59,517 nt of DNA, from positions 1-59,517 of the forward strand of contig JAIQES010000025.1 in the NCBI GenBank assembly GCA_020073705.1, written 5' to 3'. The notes under the pieces are model-generated. The model was not told the origin of the DNA. It did not search any database and worked only from the letters and a program-made list of their open reading frames with translations. The position numbers were made by a program, and so were the translations under genes. This stretch comes from Terriglobia bacterium (GTDB lineage: Bacteria > Acidobacteriota > Terriglobia > Acidiferrales > UBA7541). Shown in pieces: positions 53,610-59,517 of the stretch (within the stretch, counting starts at the first letter, position 1; each line of letters begins with the position of its first letter).

Positions 53610-53640
53610 GGAGTCGGCAGATGGGACATGAGAACAGGAC

Positions 53641-53901
53641 TTAGAGCGCGACTGTTCTTCCTCTGTCGAATGCCTTCGTGGAGGGGAGATCCCAAACTTC
53701 TCGGGCAGTTTCGGCCACGAGCCGCAGTTCGGCTTCCTGGTCGTCCGGCGTTAACAGATTCCCCGCCATCGTCATCCCAGGGGAGAAGTATCGGCGGCGA
53801 GGCATGTTGGAAGCGAAAAGCAGGCCACGGAAGTCCGCGATACGACTAAACGAATCGCGCGTGCCACCGAACCGCGCCAAGACGATCTGAGACTGCGGCA
53901 A
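53641..53901 (-). CDS. Possible small protein of unknown function
   Basis: An 86-residue frame starting at TTG 53901 with GGAAGG just upstream. The C-terminal half looks helical and protein-like (DDQEAELRLVAETAREVWDL), but I recognise no family. It lies in the 342-base gap between nrdJ and the zinc-ribbon gene. Could be a chance frame. Confidence 0.3.
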   Translation of the reverse strand: MPQSQIVLARFGGTRDSFSRIADFRGLLFASNMPRRRYFSPGMTMAGNLLTPDDQEAELRLVAETAREVWDLPSTKAFDRGRTVAL

Positions 53902-53951
53902 ATGGCCTTCCAGATCGCAACAGGCCGGGGTATCATTCTGACTCAGCGCAC

Positions 53952-54185
53952 GTGAACTTTATGTTCAAGATACATGCGGTTTCACTTGGGGTAGGAGCAC
54001 GGCGTTGCCCGCTTTGCGGGAGCGATGATGTGCTGCGTTCCCATCGCCGGGGGCTGTTGGAATGGACCATCCTGCTGCCGCTGCTGTTGCGGCCGTTCCG
54101 CTGCCGCCAATGCAGCGCGCGGCATCTGGGTTTTTTCTTCCGCAGGCGGCGGGTGAAGGAAGCGAAAACCGCAGTTGCCGGCTAG
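53952..54185 (+). CDS. Small zinc-ribbon protein with hydrophobic segment
   Basis: A 77-residue protein, start GTG 53952 or ATG 53961. Two Cys pairs frame a short hydrophobic stretch: RRCPLCGSDDVLRSHRRGLL, then EWTILLPLLLRPFRCRQC and a basic tail (FFRRRRVKEAK). The zinc ribbon is clear; the segment between may lie on the membrane. Function unknown. It ends about 35 bases from the converging xerC. Confidence 0.6.
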   Translation: MNFMFKIHAVSLGVGARRCPLCGSDDVLRSHRRGLLEWTILLPLLLRPFRCRQCSARHLGFFFRRRRVKEAKTAVAG

Positions 54186-54219
54186 CCTGACGACAGATGT
54201 ATCCGCTTACGCCGCGAAA

Positions 54220-55182
54220 TCACGCGCGGGGATGAGCCTTGTCGTACACCTCCATCAGTTGCCGGATGGAAGCGTGCGTGTATCGCTGCGTGGTCGAAAG
54301 CGAGGAATGGCCGAGCAACTCCTGAATCGCGCGCAGATCCGCCCCGTCGGCGAGCAGGTGCGTGGCAAACGCGTGGCGCATGGAGTGGGGATGCAAGTTC
54401 CAGTTGACGTTGATCAGGCGCACATATTTTTTCACGATGCGCCCCACCGACCGCGGCGTCAGGCGCGCGCCGAGATGATTGAGAAAGACCGCCTGGGGAT
54501 CGCCCCGGTATCCCCCTTTGCGCAGAAAGCCCTCGCGCACCGGCCCGTAGGCTTCGAGCGCCTGTTCCGCTTTGCCGCCGTAAGGGACAATGCGTTCTTT
54601 GTTGCCCTTGCCGCGCACGCGCAGCATCAGCTCTTTCCGATCCATGTCGGCAAGGTTCAGTCCGGTCAGTTCGCTAACGCGCAACCCGGAAGCATAGAGC
54701 AGCTCGAGAATCGCGCGGTCGCGCTTGACCAGCAGGCGACTTTCGTCCGGGGCGCCAGGGCCCTTGCGGCGGCCGGGAGCGGCCGCTGGGGCGGCGATCA
54801 CGCCATTCAAGAATATATTCATATCTTCGGCGCTTAAGACTGACGGAATCCTCTTCGGCAGCTTGGGAGTCGCCACCAGGCGCGCCGGGTTTCGTACGAC
54901 CAGCCCTTCCCGCACGGCAAATTTGAAGAACGAACGAATTGCAGCCAGCTTGCGGGCAATGGACGATTTTTCCAGATTGTGATCGTGTAGGTGCGCCACG
55001 AATTCGCGAATCAGGAGGTGCGTGATGTCCCGGAGCGGAGGCGACTCGGTGCCGGGAGGCGTCAGGAACGCGAGAAACTGGCTGAGGTCGTTCTCATAGC
55101 TACGGAGCGTGTGTGGTGAGGCGTTGCGCACCGAGCGCAGATAATTCAGGAACTGACCCATCGCGGATTTCATGTCCCTCAC
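54220..55182 (-). CDS. xerC: Tyrosine recombinase XerC/XerD
   Basis: A 320-residue site-specific recombinase for resolving chromosome dimers at dif. The SAM-like core-binding domain is residues 5-95 (FLNYLRSVRNASPHTLRSYE). All catalytic residues are visible: Arg in YASGLRVSELTGLNLADMD, Lys in GKGNKERIVPYGG, the HxxR motif HPHSMRHAFATHLLADGADL, His in LLGHSSLSTTQRY and the nucleophile Tyr in TTQRYTHAS. A Pro/Gly/Ala-rich insertion (AAPAAAPGRRKGPGAPDES) sits between the domains. It follows topA, as in the common dprA-topA-xer order. XerC versus XerD is inferred from that order. Confidence 0.92.
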   Translation of the reverse strand: MRDMKSAMGQFLNYLRSVRNASPHTLRSYENDLSQFLAFLTPPGTESPPLRDITHLLIREFVAHLHDHNLEKSSIARKLAAIRSFFKFAVREGLVVRNPARLVATPKLPKRIPSVLSAEDMNIFLNGVIAAPAAAPGRRKGPGAPDESRLLVKRDRAILELLYASGLRVSELTGLNLADMDRKELMLRVRGKGNKERIVPYGGKAEQALEAYGPVREGFLRKGGYRGDPQAVFLNHLGARLTPRSVGRIVKKYVRLINVNWNLHPHSMRHAFATHLLADGADLRAIQELLGHSSLSTTQRYTHASIRQLMEVYDKAHPRA

Positions 55183-55316
55183 CGGTGCGCTGATTTCCAG
55201 GATTCACCGTCTCATTCCGCGGATCCGGTTCGAATTCGGACCAACCGAAGCGCCGAGGACCAGAAATCCACGTTTTTAAATTCCCAAAAAACCAACGTAA
55301 CAAAGCAACCTCCTGA

Positions 55317-57884
55317 TTATGCCTTGATAGAGCCCGCTGGTTCGAGAGTCACCGCGGCGGCGGTTTCCGTAACGGCAACTTTCCAGTCACAACCTTCCTT
55401 TAAGCAAGCGCGCACGGCGCCCATTTTACCGCGCTTTTCGACGATGAACGGCGCGCCGCATTTGGGACATGGTTCAAGGATGGGCAGATGCGCCGTCGTG
55501 AAGTCGCACTCGGGATACTTGTTGCAGCCGTAGAAGACGCGCCGGCGGCCTTTCCTGGCCACGCGCTCGACCAGTTCGCCGGCCTCGCACTTCGGACACT
55601 TGATGCCGAGCGTCTTCGAACGAATGAACTTGCACTTCGGGTAGGCGGTGCAGCCGATGAACTCGCCGTATTGGCCGTGCTTCTTGACCAGTTGCGAGCC
55701 GCATTCGGGGCATTTTTCGTCGAGCAGCTCATCGGGCTGGTGAGCGCGGCGCGTGCCAGCCACCAGGCGGCGCGTCGTCTTGCATTCGGGATACCCGGTG
55801 CAGGCCAGGAAGGCTCCCCATCGGCCGCGCTTGATCACCATTTCTCGCCCGCAGTTATCGCAATATTCGGTTTTAGGCTCCCCGCCCTCATCCTCGCCGG
55901 GCAATTCCGGAGCGAGGTCGCGAATGAAGTCGCAATCGGGATAGCGCGAGCAGCCCAGGAAAAATCCGTGTCGGCTGATGCGCTCGAGCAGTTCGCCCTT
56001 TCCGCACTTCTCGCACTTCTGCCCGGTGGGGATGCCGGCCTTGTAGGATTCCATCTCCCCTTTGGCTTGCTCGAGGTCCTCTGCGAAGCGGCCGTAAAAT
56101 TCCTTGACGGATTTCTTCCATGGCAGCTTGCCCTCTTCGATTTCGTCGAGTTCCTCTTCCATGCGAGCCGTGAAACCGACATCGAAAATATCTTCGAAGC
56201 TCTTGACCAGCAGCACGCTTACTTTTTCGCCGAGCATCGTGGGTGCAAAGCGGCCCTGGTCCTTCGTGACGTACTCGCGATCGACGATGGTGGAAATGAT
56301 CGAAGCGTAGGTGGAAGGACGGCCGATGCCTTTTTCTTCCAGTTCCTTCACCAGCGTGGCCTCGGTGTAACGGGGCGGCGGCTCGGTGAAATGCTGTTCG
56401 GGGCGCACGGTTTCAAGACGCAAGGTTTCGCCTTCAACGACGCGCGGTAGCAGGGCCTTGTTGTCTGTCTCGGCGTCCTCGTCGTCCTCGGCGGAAACCT
56501 GGTATACGGCAAGGTACCCGTCGAATTTCTGCACCGAGCCGGTGGCGCGAAAAGTGTATTCCCCCGCCTCAATATCGATCGTGGTCTGGTCGAACACCGC
56601 CGGCACCATTTGAGAAGCGACGAACCGCTGCCAGATGAGCTGGTACAGCTTGAACAGGTCCTCGCTCAGGAACGGCTTCACATCCGCCGGCGTGCGCGCG
56701 GCGTCGGTCGGCCGGATAGCCTCATGGGCCTCCTGGGCGTCTTTCTTGGACTTGTAGAAATTCGGTTTCTCTGGCAGGTAGTTCTGGCCGAAGCTGGAGC
56801 CGATCAGGCCGCGGACCTGGTCGAGCGCGTCGTTCGAAACGCGGACCGAATCGGTGCGCATGTAGGTGATCAGCGCCACGGAGCCTTCCTGGCCCAGTTC
56901 CACGCCTTCATATAGGCGCTGCGCCAGCGCCATGGTGCGTTTGGCTGTGTACCGCAGGCGGTTGTAAGAGGCCTGCTGGAGTTTCGAAGTCGTGAACGGT
57001 GGAGGCGCGTAGCGGCGCTTCTCCTTCTGCGCGACGCTGGCCACCTTCCACGGAGCGCTCCGGGTCGCGGCGACGATGGCGTCAGCCTCCGCCTGCGTGT
57101 GCACCTCCAGATCTTCACCCTTATATTTGGTCAGCTTCGCTTCGAAGGCGGGCGGTTCCCCGGCAGCCAGAAGCGCATGGATGGTCCAGTACTCGACCGG
57201 GTTGAACGCGCGGATTTCAACCTCGCGGTCCACGATCAGGCGCAGCGCGACGGTCTGGACGCGCCCGGCGGAAAGCCCCCGGCGCACCTTGTCCCACAAT
57301 AGCGGCGAAATCTTGTAGCCGACCAGGCGGTCCAGCACGCGGCGCGCTTGTTGCGCGTCCACCAAGTTGGTGTCGATTTCGCCCGGATGCTCGAACGCGG
57401 CCTTGATCGCCTTCGGCGTGATTTCATTGAACATCACGCGGAAGATCTTCTTACGGGCGATGACGGGTTTGCCTTTGGCGGCTGCCTTTTTGGCTGGCTT
57501 GCTGGTTTTCTTCTTGCCCTTCTTGCCGGTTCCGCCCGTTTCTTCCTTGTTTTTCTCCCCTTCCTGTGGAAATTCGAGTTTCGGTCCGCTCAACACGTCG
57601 GCCAGATGTGCGCAAATGGCCTCGCCTTCGCGGTCCGGGTCGCCTGCCAGATAGACCGCATCCGCGGTCGCCGCAGCTTTTTGCAGTCCTGCAACGACCT
57701 CGGTCTTGCTCGGGCTAACTTCGTAGGTCGGCTCAAACCCGTGGGCAATGTCGATGCCGAGCACCTTCTTGGGCAGGTCCATGATGTGCCCGTAGGAGGC
57801 CTTGACCGAGTAGTTGCGGCCCAGATATTTGTTGATTGTCTTCGCCTTCGCGGGCGATTCGACGATGACTAGCGATCTTCCCAT
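55317..57884 (-). CDS. topA: DNA topoisomerase I
   Basis: An 855-residue type IA topoisomerase that relaxes negative supercoils. I start at ATG 57884 (MGRSLVIVESPAKAKTINKY), the usual N-terminus; the frame extends upstream to 57974. The Toprim domain has the acidic triad in YLAGDPDREGEAICAHLADV; a Lys-rich insertion follows it (KKGKKKTSKPAKKAAAKGK). The catalytic tyrosine is in VALITYMRTDSVRVSNDALD (around residue 325). At least four C-terminal zinc fingers follow (GQKCEKCGKGELLERISRHG, EYCDNCGREMVIKRGRWGAF and others). It lies between dprA and xerC. Confidence 0.96.
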   Translation of the reverse strand: MGRSLVIVESPAKAKTINKYLGRNYSVKASYGHIMDLPKKVLGIDIAHGFEPTYEVSPSKTEVVAGLQKAAATADAVYLAGDPDREGEAICAHLADVLSGPKLEFPQEGEKNKEETGGTGKKGKKKTSKPAKKAAAKGKPVIARKKIFRVMFNEITPKAIKAAFEHPGEIDTNLVDAQQARRVLDRLVGYKISPLLWDKVRRGLSAGRVQTVALRLIVDREVEIRAFNPVEYWTIHALLAAGEPPAFEAKLTKYKGEDLEVHTQAEADAIVAATRSAPWKVASVAQKEKRRYAPPPFTTSKLQQASYNRLRYTAKRTMALAQRLYEGVELGQEGSVALITYMRTDSVRVSNDALDQVRGLIGSSFGQNYLPEKPNFYKSKKDAQEAHEAIRPTDAARTPADVKPFLSEDLFKLYQLIWQRFVASQMVPAVFDQTTIDIEAGEYTFRATGSVQKFDGYLAVYQVSAEDDEDAETDNKALLPRVVEGETLRLETVRPEQHFTEPPPRYTEATLVKELEEKGIGRPSTYASIISTIVDREYVTKDQGRFAPTMLGEKVSVLLVKSFEDIFDVGFTARMEEELDEIEEGKLPWKKSVKEFYGRFAEDLEQAKGEMESYKAGIPTGQKCEKCGKGELLERISRHGFFLGCSRYPDCDFIRDLAPELPGEDEGGEPKTEYCDNCGREMVIKRGRWGAFLACTGYPECKTTRRLVAGTRRAHQPDELLDEKCPECGSQLVKKHGQYGEFIGCTAYPKCKFIRSKTLGIKCPKCEAGELVERVARKGRRRVFYGCNKYPECDFTTAHLPILEPCPKCGAPFIVEKRGKMGAVRACLKEGCDWKVAVTETAAAVTLEPAGSIKA

Positions 57885-58123
57885 GGCTGCTCTTGTAAAC
57901 CGCAACGCGTCCCGAAGGAAGCGTTGTTTCCTTTCCGCTCCCTTAGCGTGGCCCCCAAGTCCCTGCTTTGTCAACGCTAGTTAGATGAGGATGGTGTCGT
58001 TTTCGATTCGGGGTGCTGTAGTTCGCCCCGGTTTGACTGGGGCGAGGGGTTCTTTGAGCCGTCCCCCAAAGGTCCTGCGTCTGACGTGCAGGTTTGGATT
58101 CCCGGCTTCGTCGGGGACGCAGG

Positions 58124-59251
58124 CTACAGCAAAACCTTGATGAATTGCTTGCCCGGCATCTGCCGCACAATTCCTTTCATTTCCATTTCGCAGAGCGCCG
58201 CCAGGACTTCCGAGGAGGTCAATTCCGATTTTTCGACCAGCTCATCCACATGCACCGTTTCGTCCAGGCCCAGCAGACCGAAGACCTTCTTCTCTAAGGG
58301 CGAGAGTTCATCTGCAAACAAGGACGCGCGTTCCTCGCGGGTGGTTGTCTCGACCGGAAACAACTCAGCCCGGACCTCCGTGGGCAGCTCTTCGACCACG
58401 TCCTCCCACGAGGTCACCAGCTTTGCGCCCTGCTTGATCAACTGGTTGGGGGCAAAGCTGACATCGGCCGTGATGTTCCCGGGAATACCGTAGACCTCGC
58501 GGCCAAACTCCATCCCGAGTCGCGCGGTGATCAGCGAGCCCGAATACTGGGCGCCCTGCACCACCACCACGCCCAGCGACATCCCGGCAACGATCCGGTT
58601 GCGTACCGGGAAATTTTCAGGAGCGGGATGCGCGCCGAGCGGAAACTCGCTGATCAGCGCGCCGCGCTTTTCCACTTCGCCGAACAGTTTCCGGTTCTCC
58701 TTCGGATAGATAACGTCCACACCGGTGCCGAGTACGCCGACCGGCGCGCCATGCGAGGCCCGGCACGCGCCCTGATGCGCCGAGCTGTCAATGCCGCGCG
58801 CCATCCCGCTGACGATCGTAAGGCCTCGCTCGGCAAGATCGCGTCCCAGCCGCTCCGCCACTTGATTCCCGTAGGGCGTCGGCCTCCGCGTGCCCACCAT
58901 CGAGATGGAGTGCCGGTTCAGCGCGCTGGCATCGCCGCGGACATAGAGCAGCGGCGGCGGATCGTAGATTTCGAGAAGCCGCTGCGGATATTCCGGTTCG
59001 TCCCAGTTCAGCAGGCGGCAGCCAAGCTTGCGGACCCGCTCGAGTTCCGCTTCCGCCTCCTTGTGCGCCCGCCGGGACTGAATCGCCTGCGCGGGCGCCG
59101 CAGGCAACCGGCACGCTTCCAGTTCGGTCAGCGAAGCGCGGAAGATACCTTCGGGCGAGCCGAATTGGCGCAGAAGTTTCCCTGCCAGGCGCGAGCCCAG
59201 CCCCGGCGTCATCACCAGTGACAGCCAATCGAGGGAAGCGTCAAGTTCCAC
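58124..59251 (-). CDS. dprA: DNA-processing protein DprA
   Basis: A 375-residue protein that loads RecA on incoming single-stranded DNA during transformation. The N-terminal SAM/HhH-like part (TPGLGSRLAGKLLRQFGSPE) is followed by the Rossmann-like DprA domain: ISMVGTRRPTPYGNQVAERL (around residue 115), VSGMARGIDSSAHQGA (around 147), GVLGTGVDVIYPKENRKLF and FPVRNRIVAGMSLGVVVVQG. A C-terminal winged-helix domain (LSPLEKKVFGLLGLDETVHV) completes it. It is the first gene of dprA-topA-xerC. Natural competence genes are not otherwise visible. Confidence 0.95.
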   Translation of the reverse strand: MELDASLDWLSLVMTPGLGSRLAGKLLRQFGSPEGIFRASLTELEACRLPAAPAQAIQSRRAHKEAEAELERVRKLGCRLLNWDEPEYPQRLLEIYDPPPLLYVRGDASALNRHSISMVGTRRPTPYGNQVAERLGRDLAERGLTIVSGMARGIDSSAHQGACRASHGAPVGVLGTGVDVIYPKENRKLFGEVEKRGALISEFPLGAHPAPENFPVRNRIVAGMSLGVVVVQGAQYSGSLITARLGMEFGREVYGIPGNITADVSFAPNQLIKQGAKLVTSWEDVVEELPTEVRAELFPVETTTREERASLFADELSPLEKKVFGLLGLDETVHVDELVEKSELTSSEVLAALCEMEMKGIVRQMPGKQFIKVLL

Positions 59252-59321
59252 GTCGGCGGCGACGCTACTCCTATGTTCGCGACTCTGTCAAGTCGCCGGC
59301 ATGCGAATGTCTTAGCTCCAT

Positions 59322-59363
59322 AATTCTGTCACCCCTTTACAGCAACGTGAAAATGTCACCCCT
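59322..59363 (+). repeat. ISNCY-type IS end
   Basis: TGTCACCCCT occurs twice (near 59326 and 59354) just before the transposase start, as at the ends of ISNCY-type elements that begin with a TGTCACCCC repeat. Confidence 0.55.
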
Positions 59364-59517
59364 ATGGAGACGTACACGTTGAGTGCAAAGGAACTACAAC
59401 GAGTGACCGTCATTTCCAGTTGCGTGAAGGGGAACCTGGCGTGTGCTAGCGCCGCGAAGCTGCTCGAGCTTACGCCTCGCCATGTCAAACGCCTCAAAGC
59501 ACGCTATCGGCAAGCAG
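59364..59517 (+). mobile_element. ISNCY-family transposase, N-terminal 51 codons (cut by window edge)
   Basis: The ATG at 59364 opens a frame that runs off the window: METYTLSAKELQRVTVISSC, later LLELTPRHVKRLKARYRQA. The pattern of an N-terminal helix-turn-helix with xxRHVKRLKxRYR is typical of ISNCY-type transposases. The integrase core would lie outside. It is divergent from dprA. Confidence 0.75.

Overview
The window looks like a piece of a soil Acidobacteriota chromosome. This rests on an Oar-type TonB-dependent receptor with an N-terminal carboxypeptidase-regulatory domain and the TVR-x-xPLNGRDW plug signature typical of that phylum, a DUF4159 protein, a B12-dependent ribonucleotide reductase, the dprA-topA-xerC order, GC-rich coding sequence and many short intergenic palindromes. 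Both window edges fall inside insertion sequences (IS30-type on the left, ISNCY-type on the right), which is where draft contigs usually break. I see no rRNA, tRNA or CRISPR array.

Layout. 1-4.6 kb: truncated IS30 transposase, a secreted NHL beta-propeller, an IS1380 fragment, a SoxC-like sulfite dehydrogenase and a lipocalin-like exported protein. 5.2-9.6 kb: a P-loop kinase overlapping threonine synthase, a small basic protein, an RRM RNA-binding protein and a methyltransferase. 9.6-13.2 kb (minus): lysine/diaminopimelate operon dapE-dapB-dapA-dapD. 13.6-20 kb (minus): an MscS-type channel, a DUF4159 protein, cysDN (sulfate activation), and upstream of cysD a structured RNA with its own intrinsic terminator. 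20.2-27.7 kb: an IS1380 remnant, then three secreted YncE-like beta-propellers and a TonB-dependent receptor. 28-34.7 kb: a second threonine-synthase-like enzyme, a ThiS/MoaD-like sulfur carrier, then a promoter, small leader ORF and intrinsic terminator ahead of cysH-cysG-asd-lysC. 35-40.7 kb: universal stress protein, pgi, tkt and a secreted esterase. 41-46 kb: the kdp potassium pump with two 28-residue membrane microproteins. 46.3-50 kb (minus): two NAD-dependent dehydrogenases and an M24 metalloenzyme. 50.4-53.6 kb: nrdJ behind a long, possibly structured leader. 54.2-59.3 kb (minus): dprA, topA, xerC.

How the genes fit. CysD and CysN make APS. The CysN C-terminal domain looks like an APS kinase that has lost its P-loop, and CysH has the paired-cysteine signature of an APS (not PAPS) reductase, so the pathway probably bypasses PAPS. 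CysG makes siroheme for a sulfite reductase that lies outside the window. Asd and LysC, co-transcribed with cysHG, feed aspartate semialdehyde to the dap operon and to threonine/methionine, so sulfur reduction and the aspartate family appear to be linked. The most interesting candidates are the cysH leader (small ORF, alternative hairpins, terminator), the ThiS-like protein with residues beyond its Gly-Gly next to a PLP enzyme, the RNA upstream of cysD, and the nrdJ leader. Several palindrome families with covarying stems are scattered between genes.
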